Notes: a model not told the origin generated them from the letters alone. A stretch of 64,000 bases of DNA from an uncultured Lachnospiraceae bacterium (GCA_947589155.1 CANQBH010000001.1:62001-126000), one strand, 5' to 3'. Counted from the first letter of the stretch, positions 27,702 through 37,209 are shown. A program made the numbers and translations.

Positions 27702-28371
27702 AGATGAATTGGCGATCGCGGAACTGGAAAAGGACTATCTGGAACTGAGCGATTTTTCGGTGGATATCGAGACGAACGGGCAGAGCGGCTGCAAGCGGGC
27801 GCTGGAGTCCGATTACGACATCTTTATCCTGGATCTCATGCTTCCGGATATGGACGGGTTCAACATCTGCAAGGAGATCCGCAGTAAAAAGAACACGCCG
27901 ATCCTTCTGGTATCCGCCAGAAAAGAAGACATCGACAAGATCCGCGGCCTCGGCCTCGGCGCGGACGACTACATCACCAAGCCGTTTTCCCCGAGCGAAC
28001 TGGTCGCAAGGGTCAAGGCGCATCTGGCGCGGTACGACCGCCTGATCGGGAGCGCCGCCGCGCAGAAGAACGACGTGATCCAGATCCGCGAGATCCGGAT
28101 CGACGTTACGGCGCGCAGGGTCTGGGTGCGCGGCGAGGAAGTGCCGTTTACGACCAAAGAGTTTGAACTTCTGGTCTTCCTTGCGAGCCATCCGAACCGC
28201 GTGTTCAGCAAGCAGGAAATCTTTCAGGAGATCTGGGATATGGAGTCCGTGGGGGATATCGCGACGGTCACGGTCCACATCAAGAAGATCCGCGAAAAAT
28301 TAGAACTCAACAGCAACAAACCGCAGTATGTCGAAACGATCTGGGGCGTCGGCTACCGGTTTCGGGTATAA
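27679..28371 (+). CDS. OmpR/PhoB-type response regulator
   Basis: The 230-residue regulator has a receiver domain with acidic pocket ED (8-9), phospho-acceptor D52 in FILDLMLPD and the YITKPF lysine, and a C-terminal winged helix (about 130-230, ending VETIWGVGYRFRV). It should be phosphorylated by the kinase encoded just upstream. ATG 27679 follows CAGGAGGCGG within the kinase gene. The target genes are not evident; the inverted repeat at 26466-26486 would suit autoregulation. Confidence 0.93.
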   Translation: MRKVLIIEDELAIAELEKDYLELSDFSVDIETNGQSGCKRALESDYDIFILDLMLPDMDGFNICKEIRSKKNTPILLVSARKEDIDKIRGLGLGADDYITKPFSPSELVARVKAHLARYDRLIGSAAAQKNDVIQIREIRIDVTARRVWVRGEEVPFTTKEFELLVFLASHPNRVFSKQEIFQEIWDMESVGDIATVTVHIKKIREKLELNSNKPQYVETIWGVGYRFRV

Positions 28372-28374
28372 GCG

Positions 28375-29073
28375 ATGCAGGAAAATTGGAACGCCGAAGA
28401 ATTGATCGTTTGGGAGGATGCGGATATCCTCGTCTGCCATAAGCCGCCGGGGCTTGCCGTGCAGACCGCGCGGGTCGGCGGGACGGACATGGAGAGCCTT
28501 TTGAAGAACCGCCGCGCGGCGCGCGGGGAGGACGCGTATCTGGGGATCGTCCATCGTCTGGATCAGCCGGTCGAAGGCCTGCTGGTCTTTGCCAAGACAA
28601 AGGAGGCCGCGTCGTTTCTCAGCCGCGAACTGCAGGGCGACCGCTTCACCAAGCGTTACTACGCGGTTACGGAAGGGCGCAGACTGCCGCCGGAGGCAGT
28701 GCTTGAAGACGACATGGCAAAGGACGCAAAGAACCGGAGAGCCGTGATCCTGCCTCGCGCAAGCGCGGGGGCCAAACATGCAAAACTGCGTTACCGCGTG
28801 CTCGCGGAAACAGAGGACAGGCAGTTGGTGGAGATCGTTTTGGAGACGGGGCGGTTCCATCAGATCCGCCTGCAGTTTTCCCACCGCGGATCGCCGATCG
28901 CGGGCGATAAAAAATACGGCGGATCGCCTTCGGACGTGCCGCTCTGCCTCTGCGCCTGCGAACTTTCGTTCCGCCATCCGCGCACGGGCGAGGAGATGCG
29001 CTTTCGGATCCGGCCGCGCGGCGAAGGATTCTTACTTTTTTCGGAGCGGGAAGAAGAACTGTTTCCGGTATGA
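28375..29073 (+). CDS. RluA-family pseudouridine synthase
   Basis: The 232-residue enzyme isomerises uridine in structured RNA. The signature VHRLDQPVEGLLVFAKT contains the catalytic D63, and TGRFHQIRLQF is a second conserved block. It lacks an N-terminal S4 domain and is at the short end of the RluA/C/D family, like the YlyB/YhcT type of small synthases. It begins 3 bp after the response regulator stop, without a strong ribosome site, so translational coupling is likely. Substrate (rRNA or tRNA position) cannot be assigned. Confidence 0.88.
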   Translation: MQENWNAEELIVWEDADILVCHKPPGLAVQTARVGGTDMESLLKNRRAARGEDAYLGIVHRLDQPVEGLLVFAKTKEAASFLSRELQGDRFTKRYYAVTEGRRLPPEAVLEDDMAKDAKNRRAVILPRASAGAKHAKLRYRVLAETEDRQLVEIVLETGRFHQIRLQFSHRGSPIAGDKKYGGSPSDVPLCLCACELSFRHPRTGEEMRFRIRPRGEGFLLFSEREEELFPV

Positions 29074-29101
29074 CTTGCAAAAAACTGCGCATACTTCCTG
29101 T

Positions 29102-30061
29102 ATGGAGCAGAATCATCATATCATCCGAAACGGAATCAAACTGATCGGGATCACGCTGGTGGTGTTCGCTTTCATGAAGTGGGCGCTGCCCATGGTGCTC
29201 CCGTTTTTTATCGCCTATTTTCTGGCGTGCCTGATCAAGCGCGAGAAAAAAGAAAAGCGCTGGCCGCTGGTGGTCACGGCAATGATCGCGGCGCTTGTCC
29301 TGTTTCTCATCGGCGTCCTCTGCTATTTCCTCTCGAGGGAATTTGAAGAACTTTGGAGCCGCAGGAACGAATTGCTGCAATGGAAGGGCGCGGCGTCTTC
29401 GGGGCTGGTCGGACAACTCTACACCAAACTGATCGAAAAGTTCTCGGCGGAGGAGATCACGGAGCAGCTGGCGGAGCGGCTGACAACGTCCTTCGACGGC
29501 GCGGGCGGGGCGCTCGGCGGTTTCGTCGCGGTGGCGGTCACGCTTGTGGCGGCGGCGCTGATGGTCAAAGACTACGATCTTTTGCAGGAATTCCTGCGAA
29601 AAAACACGATCGGCCATGTCATCGTCTCGCTCGCCAAAGATCTGTCCGTGGCGGGCGGCGATTATCTGAAGGCGCAGGGGCAGATCATGCTGATCGTGAC
29701 GGCGACCTGCGTCGTATCGCTGTGGCTGGTCGGGAACCCTTACGCGCTGCTGGAGGGGATCGTGATTGGGATCTGCGACGCCCTCCCGTTTATCGGGACG
29801 TCTCTGGTCTTCCTGCCGTGGGCGGCCGTCATGTTCTTTAGGAAAAACTTTGCCAAAGGGCTTTACTATCTCTTTCTGGCGGGGCTGACCAGCCTGCTGC
29901 GGCAGTTCCTGGAACCGAAACTGATCGGACAGCGCGTGGGAGCCAATCCCCTTGTCGTTTTGATCAGCATTTATCTGGGCCTGCAGATCTACGGGATCTG
30001 GGGCGTGGTCCTCGGCCCGGCGAGCGCGTTTTTGATTTGGGAAATTTACCGTTTTACCTAA
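29102..30061 (+). CDS. AI-2E family transporter/permease
   Basis: The 319-residue integral membrane protein has about seven hydrophobic segments: two near the N-terminus, one before the cytosolic or peripheral region, then a C-terminal block with GNPYALLEGIVIGICDALPF and LEPKLIGQRVGANPLVVL, the conserved AI-2E/UPF0118 signature. Members are putative exporters or Na+/H+ antiporters; one was linked to autoinducer-2 export, which does not predict this substrate. It resembles the YtvI-like sporulation group of clostridia. The ATG lacks a clear ribosome site; a TTG 30 bp upstream is possible. Confidence 0.8.
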   Translation: MEQNHHIIRNGIKLIGITLVVFAFMKWALPMVLPFFIAYFLACLIKREKKEKRWPLVVTAMIAALVLFLIGVLCYFLSREFEELWSRRNELLQWKGAASSGLVGQLYTKLIEKFSAEEITEQLAERLTTSFDGAGGALGGFVAVAVTLVAAALMVKDYDLLQEFLRKNTIGHVIVSLAKDLSVAGGDYLKAQGQIMLIVTATCVVSLWLVGNPYALLEGIVIGICDALPFIGTSLVFLPWAAVMFFRKNFAKGLYYLFLAGLTSLLRQFLEPKLIGQRVGANPLVVLISIYLGLQIYGIWGVVLGPASAFLIWEIYRFT

Positions 30062-30078
30062 GATCGGCGGCGCGGCTC

Positions 30079-30107
30079 TTGCAACCTTCGGCGCTTTTTG
30101 TTAGAAT
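30079..30107 (+). promoter_or_regulatory. Sigma-A promoter for proS
   Basis: TTGCAA (30079-30084), a 17-bp spacer and TAGAAT (30102-30107), 51 bp upstream of proS. Confidence 0.7.
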
Positions 30108-30158
30108 AGCCCATAACGGAATTTGAGAGGATGGAACAGACAAAAAGGAGCGAGAAGC

Positions 30159-31598
30159 ATGGCGAACGATAAGAAACTGGTGGAGGAGATCACCTCCATG
30201 GAAGAAGATTTTGCCCAATGGTACACGGACGTCGTAAAGAAGGCGGATCTGATGGGATATTCCAGCGTAAAGGGCTGCATGATCTTCAAACCGGCGGGAT
30301 ATGCGCTGTGGGAGAACATCCAGCACGAACTGGACCGCCGCTTTAAGGAGACTGGCGTGGAAAACGTCTATATGCCGATGTTCATTCCCGAGAGCCTGTT
30401 GGAGCGGGAGAAGGAGCACGTGGAAGGCTTTGCCCCCGAGGTGGCGTGGGTGACGCACGGCGGGCTGAATCCGCTTCAGGAACGTCTCTGCGTGCGGCCG
30501 ACGTCGGAGACCTTATTCTGCGATTTCTATAAAGACGAGATCCGGTCCTACCGCGATCTCCCTAAGTTATACAACCAGTGGTGCTCCGTCGTGCGCTGGG
30601 AGAAGGAGACGCGTCCGTTCCTGCGTTCAAGGGAATTTCTCTGGCAGGAGGGACATACGGCGCACGCGACCGCGGAAGAAGCGCAGGAGAGGACGATCCT
30701 GATGCTCAAACTCTACGCCGATTTCTGCGAGGAATTTCTTGCGATCCCTGTCATCATGGGACGAAAGACGGATAAGGAGAAGTTTGCCGGCGCGGAGGCG
30801 ACGTATACGATCGAGGCGCTGATGCACGACGGGAAGGCGCTGCAATCCGGCACGAGCCACAACTTCGGCGACGGCTTCGCGAAAGCGTTCGGCATCCAGT
30901 ACGCCGACAAGGACAACCGTCTGAAATATGTCTACCAGACTTCGTGGGGATTGACGACGCGGCTGATCGGCGCGCTTATCATGGTGCACGGCGACAATTC
31001 CGGCCTCGTGCTGCCGCCTGCGGTGGCGCCGGTGCAGGCGGTCGTGATACCGGTCATGCAGCGGAAGGAGGGCGTGCTTGAAAAAGCGGCCGAAGTGGAA
31101 GAAATGCTGCGAAACGCGGGCGTGCGCGTGAAGACGGACGATTCCGACAAGAGCCCGGGCTGGAAGTACGCCGAACAGGAAATGCGCGGGATCCCGCTGC
31201 GCGTCGAACTCGGGCCGCGGGACATCGAACAGGGACAGGCCGTTGTCGTCCGCAGGGATACCGGAGAAAAAACGACGGTGGCTTTGGACGAACTGGAAAG
31301 CGCCGTTCCAAAACTGCTTGATACGATCCAGAAGGAGATGCTCGAGAGGGCGCGCGCGCACCGTGACGCGCACACCAAAGACGCCGTTACCTATGAAGAA
31401 TTTCAGGATCTGATCGGACGGCAGGTCGGTTTTGTCCGCGCGATGTGGTGCGGCGATCAGGCGTGCGAAGACAAGATCAAAGAAGATACCGCGGCCACGA
31501 GCCGGTGTATGCCGATGGAGCAGGAGAAGATCTCCGACGTATGCGTCTGCTGTCAGAGGCCGGCGAAGAAACTCGTGGTCTGGGGCAAGGCATATTAA
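30159..31598 (+). CDS. proS: Prolyl-tRNA synthetase, short (eukaryote/archaeal-like) type
   Basis: The 479-residue enzyme charges tRNA-Pro. The N-terminus reads [39 protein letters not shown] is motif 2, and the C-terminal zinc-like domain ends with [18 protein letters not shown]. It lacks the editing insertion of the 570-residue bacterial type, so it belongs to the archaeal/eukaryotic-like group found in many clostridia. ATG 30159 follows AAAGGAGCG; an upstream ATG adds 12 unconserved residues. It is followed after 1 bp by cca. Confidence 0.95.
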   Translation: MANDKKLVEEITSMEEDFAQWYTDVVKKADLMGYSSVKGCMIFKPAGYALWENIQHELDRRFKETGVENVYMPMFIPESLLEREKEHVEGFAPEVAWVTHGGLNPLQERLCVRPTSETLFCDFYKDEIRSYRDLPKLYNQWCSVVRWEKETRPFLRSREFLWQEGHTAHATAEEAQERTILMLKLYADFCEEFLAIPVIMGRKTDKEKFAGAEATYTIEALMHDGKALQSGTSHNFGDGFAKAFGIQYADKDNRLKYVYQTSWGLTTRLIGALIMVHGDNSGLVLPPAVAPVQAVVIPVMQRKEGVLEKAAEVEEMLRNAGVRVKTDDSDKSPGWKYAEQEMRGIPLRVELGPRDIEQGQAVVVRRDTGEKTTVALDELESAVPKLLDTIQKEMLERARAHRDAHTKDAVTYEEFQDLIGRQVGFVRAMWCGDQACEDKIKEDTAATSRCMPMEQEKISDVCVCCQRPAKKLVVWGKAY

Positions 31599-31599
31599 G

Positions 31600-32964
31600 A
31601 TGAAGATGGTATTACCGGAAGACGTCAAAAAGATCATAGAAAAACTGGAAGGTTGCGGACATGAAGCCTACGCGGTGGGCGGCTGTGTCCGCGACAGCAT
31701 TTTAGGGAAAACGCCGTCGGACTGGGACATTACGACGTCCGCGCCTCCGGAAAAGGTCAAGGAACTGTTTTTTCATACCGTGGATACCGGCATCGCCCAC
31801 GGCACCGTGACCGTTTTGCTTGGCGGCAGGGGATACGAGGTCACGACCTATCGGATCGACGGCGAGTATCGGGACGGACGCCATCCGAGCAGCGTCGCCT
31901 TTACGCCGCTCCTTGCGGAGGACTTAAAGCGCCGCGACTTTACGATCAACGCCATGGCCTATAACGAAAGAGAAGGCCTTGTGGATCTTTTCGGCGGCGC
32001 GCGCGATCTCAAGCAGGGCGTGATCCGCTGCGTGGGCAGCCCGCAGGAGCGTTTTTCGGAAGACGCGCTTCGGATGCTGCGGGCGCTGCGGTTCGGGGCG
32101 CAGTTGGATTTTGAGATCGAGCGGGAGACGTATCGGGCGATCGGCGAACTGGCTTCCCATATCACCGCGGTCAGCATGGAGAGGATCACGGTGGAACTGG
32201 TGAAACTTCTGACGTCGGAGCACCCGCAGCGCTTTCGCAGCGTTTACGAAACGGGTCTGACGGCGTATATCCTGCCGGAGTTCGACCGCATGATGGAAAC
32301 GCCGCAGAACACGAAGCACCACTGTTATACGGTCGGCGAACATACGCTGCGCGTCCTGCAAAACGTCGCGCCGCAAAAGGACCTGCGCCTCGCGGCGCTG
32401 CTCCACGACGTGGCAAAGCCGGAGACGCGGACAACCGATGAAAAAGGGCAGGATCATTTTTACGGACATCAGGAGCGCGGCGCGCAGATCGCGGTACGAA
32501 TCCTGCGCCGGTTAAAGATGGACAACGATACGATCGCGAAGGTGCGGGCGCTGGTGCGCTGGCACGACGAGCGTCCGGCGCAAAGCAGGAAAGCGGTCCG
32601 GCGCGCCATGGTGGCGATGGGGCCGGCGTGCTTTCCGGATATCTTCGCGCTCAAACGCGCGGACACGCTGGCGCAGAGCGATTACCGCAGGCAGGAAAAA
32701 CTCGCGGAAATCGACGCGTTTGAGAGGATCTGCGGCGAGATCCGACAGAGCGGCGAGTGCGTCAGCAAAAAGGATCTGCGGATCAACGGCAGGGATCTGA
32801 TGGCGCTCGGTATGCCGCAGGGCGAGAAGATGGGAGAACTTTTGCAGGAACTCTTTGTCATGGTCGTCGACGATCCGCAGAAAAACAACAAGGAATACCT
32901 GACGCGTCAGGCCTTATCCTATATCAAAAACCAAACGGGCCCCGACGGAGGCTCTCAGGCATAA
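31600..32964 (+). CDS. cca: CCA tRNA nucleotidyltransferase with HD domain
   Basis: The 454-residue enzyme adds or repairs the 3' CCA end of tRNA. The head-domain motif GGCVRDSILGKTPSDWDITTSA carries the catalytic DxD, RRDFTINAMAYN and EDALRMLRALRF follow, and an HD domain (LAALLHDVAKPET, about residues 265-330) resembles the phosphohydrolase part of the E. coli-type enzyme. It starts one base after the proS stop with a weak ribosome site, so reinitiation is likely. Both genes serve tRNA maturation and charging. Confidence 0.93.
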   Translation: MKMVLPEDVKKIIEKLEGCGHEAYAVGGCVRDSILGKTPSDWDITTSAPPEKVKELFFHTVDTGIAHGTVTVLLGGRGYEVTTYRIDGEYRDGRHPSSVAFTPLLAEDLKRRDFTINAMAYNEREGLVDLFGGARDLKQGVIRCVGSPQERFSEDALRMLRALRFGAQLDFEIERETYRAIGELASHITAVSMERITVELVKLLTSEHPQRFRSVYETGLTAYILPEFDRMMETPQNTKHHCYTVGEHTLRVLQNVAPQKDLRLAALLHDVAKPETRTTDEKGQDHFYGHQERGAQIAVRILRRLKMDNDTIAKVRALVRWHDERPAQSRKAVRRAMVAMGPACFPDIFALKRADTLAQSDYRRQEKLAEIDAFERICGEIRQSGECVSKKDLRINGRDLMALGMPQGEKMGELLQELFVMVVDDPQKNNKEYLTRQALSYIKNQTGPDGGSQA

Positions 32965-32972
32965 AGTAAACG

Positions 32973-33027
32973 ACCCCTTCATACAATGAACAGAACGGAC
33001 AGTTATCTGTTGATGTGGAGGGGTTTT
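32973..33027 (+). promoter_or_regulatory. Hairpin that hides the ribosome site of the CotS-like gene
   Basis: ACCCCTTCATA (32973-32983) pairs with TGTGGAGGGGT plus one base (33014-33024) over 11 bp including G-U pairs. Inside it AACAGA (32989-32994) pairs with TCTGTT (33006-33011). The 3' arm contains the only ribosome site, GGAGGGG (33017-33023), so the folded RNA would block translation. Four T follow, so weak terminator activity for cca is also possible. Confidence 0.55.
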
Positions 33028-33030
33028 GTC

Positions 33031-34053
33031 ATGGCGGAGTGCGCAGAGGGAAAACAGAATGTCATACCGAGATACGGACAGGGGGAACATCTGTTGTATC
33101 GCTACGATCTCGAGATCGAATCTGTCGTTAAGGGACGGGGCAGCCTGATCGTGCGCGCCGCGGAAGGGACGTTCATGCTCCGCGAATTTCAGGGATCGGC
33201 GGAAAAGATCAGCGGGATCGCGCGCGTTTTGGAAGAACTTCAGTCATGGGATCCCGCCAACGAAAGGATCCTTCCCACAAAGGAAGGGGAACTCTGGGTC
33301 AGGGACGAAGACGGGCCGGCCTACCTTTTGAAGACCTACGCGGGCGGCAGGGAATGTGACGTCAAAAACCCGATCGAAGTCATGGAAGGAGCCAGAAAAC
33401 TCGCGGATCTTCATCTGGCGCTGCGGCAGGTGCATCCGGAAAAGCCGGAGGCGTTTCTGCTGGCGGAACACGAACTGGGCGAGGAGATCGGACGGCACAA
33501 CCGCGAACTGCGAAACGTCAGGAATTACATACGCAAAAAGAAAAAAGAAAATGAATTTGAAGAAATGTATGAAAAGGCCTACGGCTATTTCTACGAACAG
33601 GCGCAGCGGATTGAAGAATACGAACAAAGCCTGCGAAAGAAAGCGGACGGGATCAGGACGCAACTGTGCCACGGGGACTATCATCACCACAACGTTTTTG
33701 ACTGCGGGCAGCGAAGCCGCGTTTTGCACTACGAAAAGATGCGCATGGATCAGCCCGTGGCGGACTTATCCAAATATCTGCGCAAGGTCTTGGAGAAAAA
33801 CCGGTGGAACGCAAAACTCGGCGTCGGGATGCTTGCGGTGTACGAGCGCCTGCTGCCGCTGACGGAGGACGAGGAGAGGCAGCTTTATGTGAGGATGGCC
33901 TATCCTGAGAAATTCTGGAAGATCGCGAACCACTATAATAACAGCAAAAAAGCGTGGGCGTCCAAGCGCGACGGGGAGAAATTAAAACATCTTCTGGGCG
34001 TGGAACAGAGCCGTCAGGAATTTCTTGAAATATTGTATAATCGAAGGAATTAG
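33031..34053 (+). CDS. CotS-like spore coat kinase-fold protein
   Basis: The 340-residue protein has an aminoglycoside-phosphotransferase/choline-kinase fold. LCHGDYHHHNVF is the catalytic loop, but the later metal-binding Asp region reads VLHYEKMRMDQPVADL rather than the canonical IDF/D motif. Coat proteins CotS, CotI and YsxE share this layout and act in spore coat or inner-spore morphogenesis. I chose ATG 33031 because GGAGGGG sits 7 nt upstream; ATGs at 32986 and 33013 lie within a predicted hairpin. Expression may be controlled by that hairpin. Sporulation context is supported by spoVG and spoIIE in the same window. Confidence 0.78.
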   Translation: MAECAEGKQNVIPRYGQGEHLLYRYDLEIESVVKGRGSLIVRAAEGTFMLREFQGSAEKISGIARVLEELQSWDPANERILPTKEGELWVRDEDGPAYLLKTYAGGRECDVKNPIEVMEGARKLADLHLALRQVHPEKPEAFLLAEHELGEEIGRHNRELRNVRNYIRKKKKENEFEEMYEKAYGYFYEQAQRIEEYEQSLRKKADGIRTQLCHGDYHHHNVFDCGQRSRVLHYEKMRMDQPVADLSKYLRKVLEKNRWNAKLGVGMLAVYERLLPLTEDEERQLYVRMAYPEKFWKIANHYNNSKKAWASKRDGEKLKHLLGVEQSRQEFLEILYNRRN

Positions 34054-34061
34054 TATATAAT
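34033..34061 (+). promoter_or_regulatory. Sigma-A promoter for the PEGA lipoprotein, placed for a leaderless message
   Basis: TTGTAT (34033-34038), a 17-bp spacer and a perfect TATAAT (34056-34061). The start codon begins at 34068, where transcription itself should start, and no ribosome site precedes it. The -35 overlaps the end of the CotS-like gene. Confidence 0.7.
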
Positions 34062-34067
34062 CTACTC

Positions 34068-35297
34068 ATGAAACGGACGTGGATCAGGAGGGCCGCCGTC
34101 CTGCCGCTTCTGGTGTTGCTGCTGTGCTGCGGCTGCTCAAAAAAAGAGGAACCGGAAGTCTTTACCGAACGGACGCCGGTGCAGCAGAAGGAAGAAGATA
34201 CGGCAAAGGAAACGGAGGCCGCGGAATACAGGCTGGAAGAACTGAATATGGCGGAAGGGACGATCACGATGCGCGCCCTGTCCTCCGGAAGGCGGGTGCG
34301 TTATTCCTACGATCTTGCGACCAAATTTTTAGACCGCTACGGAGAGAGGAGCAACGTCACCTGTTTTACGCCGGGGCAGATCGTACAGATCGGCGAAGCC
34401 ACGGAGCAGTCGGTCCTGCGCTCCGTCAGCCTGTCCGATCAGGTCTGGACGTACAGCGACATCACAAACTACGCGCTGGATCTTGAGAAAGGCGTCCTGA
34501 CGATCGGAAAGACGAAGTACCGGATCACGGGCAGTACGGAAGCCTTTTCCGATCTGGCGCAGATCTCGCTGGATCTGATCGGGAGCGACGATACGCTTTT
34601 GGTCATCGGCAAGGACAGGAACATCCTGTCCGTGGTCGTGACGACGGGGCACGGCTATCTGCAGTTTGTGAATACGGATCTTTTTCGGGACAGCCTTGTC
34701 TGTATCGGGAACCGCATTTATACCGTACTCACTGGAGATACCGTGATGGAAGTGCCGGAAGGCTCCTATGATATCACGGTGGCGAACAAGGGGTACGGCG
34801 GCACGGCGAATTATACCGTCGCGCGCAACGAGATCACGACGGTGGATCTGGATCTGCTGCGCGGGGAAGGTCCGAAGAAGTGCAGCATCACCTTTACGAC
34901 GGAGGTGGCGGATGCGCAGGTGACGGTGGACGGCACGCCGGTTCCGGTCGGACAGGCGCTCGAGGTGACTTACGGCGCGCATGTCCTGAAAGTGACGGCG
35001 CCGGGGTACGACGACTGGCAGAAGACGCTGATCGTCAATTCGCCGAGCGCGACGATCGCGCTGGATCTGGCGGACGAGGAAGAAGAGGAGGAAAGTTCCG
35101 GCGGCACGACATCAGGCGGAACGACGTCGGGCGGCACAACGTCGGGAAGCGCGTCCTCGAGCGGCACGTCTTCGGGCGGAACATCCTCGGGCGGAAGCGC
35201 TTCTTCTTCCGGCGCAGACGACGATGACGACGATACGGACGCCGAAGTGGATTATCTGACGACCATATCCGAAATGTTAGGGAACCTGTTGGATTGA
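34068..35297 (+). CDS. PEGA-domain lipoprotein with Gly/Ser/Thr-rich tail
   Basis: The 409-residue protein begins with a lipoprotein signal (RRAAVLPLLVLLLCCGCSKK, lipobox LCCGC), so it should be anchored on the outer face of the membrane. Two PEGA-like beta modules lie at about 225-265 (EVPEGSYDITVANKGYGG) and 275-335 (AQVTVDGTPVPVGQ). A repetitive tail of SGGTT units and an acidic DDDDDD stretch (about 343-390) precedes the end. PEGA domains are thought to bind surface polymers. The gene has no ribosome site and a promoter ending 6 nt before the ATG. Function unknown. Confidence 0.85.
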   Translation: MKRTWIRRAAVLPLLVLLLCCGCSKKEEPEVFTERTPVQQKEEDTAKETEAAEYRLEELNMAEGTITMRALSSGRRVRYSYDLATKFLDRYGERSNVTCFTPGQIVQIGEATEQSVLRSVSLSDQVWTYSDITNYALDLEKGVLTIGKTKYRITGSTEAFSDLAQISLDLIGSDDTLLVIGKDRNILSVVVTTGHGYLQFVNTDLFRDSLVCIGNRIYTVLTGDTVMEVPEGSYDITVANKGYGGTANYTVARNEITTVDLDLLRGEGPKKCSITFTTEVADAQVTVDGTPVPVGQALEVTYGAHVLKVTAPGYDDWQKTLIVNSPSATIALDLADEEEEEESSGGTTSGGTTSGGTTSGSASSSGTSSGGTSSGGSASSSGADDDDDDTDAEVDYLTTISEMLGNLLD

Positions 35298-35319
35298 CAC
35301 ATACAAAAAGGAGAAGTTT

Positions 35320-37053
35320 ATGGACTACAAAGAACGGTACCAACAATGGCTGGACAGCGGCGACATCGACGCTGCCTCAAAAGACGAACTGCGCGCGATC
35401 GCCGGAGATGAAAAGGAGATTCAGGACCGCTTTTACACGGAACTGGAATTTGGAACGGCGGGCCTGCGGGGCGTGATCGGCGCCGGAACCAACCGTATGA
35501 ACGAATATACGGTGCGCAAGGCGACGCAGGGATTGGCCAACTACATCCTGAAAGTCGGCGGAAGCAGCCGCGGCGTGGCCATCGCCTACGATTCCCGCCA
35601 TATGTCGCCGGAATTTGCCGACGTTGCCGCGCTTTGTCTGGCAGCCAACGGAATCAAAGCCTATGTGTTTGAATCGCTGCGGCCGACGCCGGAGCTGTCC
35701 TATGCGGTACGTCGCCTCGGCGCGATCGCCGGTATCAACATCACGGCAAGCCATAATCCGCCGGAATACAACGGCTATAAGGTCTACTGGGAGGACGGCG
35801 CGCAGATCACGCCTCCGCACGACGGCGGCATAATGGAAGAAGTCAAAAAGATCACGGACTACGCCGTCTGCAAAAAAATGGACAAGGCCGAAGCCGAGGC
35901 GAAGGGGCTCTACCGCGTCATCGGCGCGGATATCGACGATCCGTACATCGCGGAATTAAAAAAACTCGTGGTGCATCAGGACGCAATCGACGCCGTAGGA
36001 AAAGACTTAAAGGTGGTGTATTCCCCGCTGCACGGCACCGGCAATATTCCGGTTCGCCGCGTCCTGAAAGAACTCGGTTTTACGCAGGTCTACGTCGTGC
36101 CGGAGCAGGAGAAGCCGGACGGCGATTTCCCGACGGTCAGTTATCCGAACCCGGAGGCGGCGGAGGCGTTCGCGCTGGGTCTTGCGCTGGCAAAAGAAGT
36201 GGATGCGGATCTGGTGCTTGCGACGGATCCCGACGCCGACCGGCTCGGCGTTTACGTAAAGGATGGCAGTATGGGCGAGTACCACTGCCTGACCGGCAAT
36301 ATGTCGGGCTGCCTGATCGGCGATTATCTGATCGGCCAGAAGAAAGAGCGCGAAGGGCTGCCGTCTGACGGCGCGTTCATCCGTTCGATCGTGTCTACGA
36401 ACATGGCGGACGCCATCGCCGGATATTACGGGATCGAACTGGTCGAAGTCCTGACCGGTTTCAAATTCATCGGACAAAAGATCCTCGAGTTTGAAAAGAC
36501 CGGCAAGGGAACCTATCTTTTCGGCATGGAAGAAAGTTACGGTTGTCTGCCGGGCACCTACGCGAGGGATAAGGACGCCGTGGCGGCGACCATGGCGCTG
36601 TGTGAAGCGGCCGCATACTACAAGACCAAGGGCATGACGCTCTGGGATGCGATGATCGGCATGTACGAGCGCTACGGCTATTATAAGGACAGTATCCTCT
36701 CCGTCACCTTAAAGGGCATGGAAGGGATTGCAAAGATCGGAGCGGTCATGCAGGCATTGCGGCAGAAGCCGCCGGAGAAGATCGGTGCTTACCGCGTGAC
36801 GGCTGTGCGCGATTATCAGAAGGATACGATCACAGAGACCGCGAGCGGAGAGGTGCGGCCGACGGGGCTTCCGGCTTCCAACGTGCTGTATTACGAACTG
36901 ACGGATGATGCGTGGGTATGCGTGCGCCCGTCCGGCACGGAGCCGAAGATCAAATTCTATTTCGGGATCCGCGGCGCGTCTCTGGAAGACGCCGACGCAA
37001 AAGAAGAAGAAATGCGCGGCGCGGTGGACGCTCTGGTGCAGGAACTCTTATAA
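35320..37053 (+). CDS. Phosphoglucomutase/phosphomannomutase
   Basis: The 577-residue enzyme interconverts hexose 1- and 6-phosphates. The phosphoserine loop TASHNPPEYNGYKVYW, the metal loop ATDPDADRLGV, the sugar-binding GMEESYGCLPG and the phosphate-binding C-terminal RPSGTEPKIKFYF are all present, and the length fits the PgcA-type alpha-phosphoglucomutase of Firmicutes. It links glycolysis to glucose 1-phosphate and so to GlgC. The ATG follows AAAGGAGAAG, 22 bp after the lipoprotein gene. Glucose versus mannose preference cannot be read from the sequence. Confidence 0.93.
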   Translation: MDYKERYQQWLDSGDIDAASKDELRAIAGDEKEIQDRFYTELEFGTAGLRGVIGAGTNRMNEYTVRKATQGLANYILKVGGSSRGVAIAYDSRHMSPEFADVAALCLAANGIKAYVFESLRPTPELSYAVRRLGAIAGINITASHNPPEYNGYKVYWEDGAQITPPHDGGIMEEVKKITDYAVCKKMDKAEAEAKGLYRVIGADIDDPYIAELKKLVVHQDAIDAVGKDLKVVYSPLHGTGNIPVRRVLKELGFTQVYVVPEQEKPDGDFPTVSYPNPEAAEAFALGLALAKEVDADLVLATDPDADRLGVYVKDGSMGEYHCLTGNMSGCLIGDYLIGQKKEREGLPSDGAFIRSIVSTNMADAIAGYYGIELVEVLTGFKFIGQKILEFEKTGKGTYLFGMEESYGCLPGTYARDKDAVAATMALCEAAAYYKTKGMTLWDAMIGMYERYGYYKDSILSVTLKGMEGIAKIGAVMQALRQKPPEKIGAYRVTAVRDYQKDTITETASGEVRPTGLPASNVLYYELTDDAWVCVRPSGTEPKIKFYFGIRGASLEDADAKEEEMRGAVDALVQELL

Positions 37054-37140
37054 ATGCCGTCATTCTTCCACAAAGAACCGCGGCGATATTGTGGAAAATG
37101 TCAAAAAGTGGGGAAACGTTGATTTTTTAGGTTTTTCTCC

Positions 37141-37169
37141 TTGACAACCGCAGACAAAACAAGTATAAA
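37141..37169 (+). promoter_or_regulatory. Strong sigma-A promoter P1 for the HU gene
   Basis: A perfect TTGACA (37141-37146), a 17-bp spacer and TATAAA (37164-37169). Confidence 0.8.
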
Positions 37170-37180
37170 TGTTAATGTAG

Positions 37181-37209
37181 TTATTTTGGAGGAACACCTC
37201 TGATATAAT
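37181..37209 (+). promoter_or_regulatory. Possible second promoter P2 for the HU gene
   Basis: TTATTT (37181-37186), a 17-bp spacer and a perfect TATAAT (37204-37209), 31 bp before the HU ATG. A small GAGG/CCTC hairpin lies in the spacer. Confidence 0.5.

Noticed and set aside
37066-37096. TTCCACAA/TTGTGGAA inverted repeat after the phosphohexomutase gene as a terminator
   Set aside because: The 8-bp arms are perfect but no T run follows on either strand; it might hold a weak DnaA-like box, but evidence is thin.
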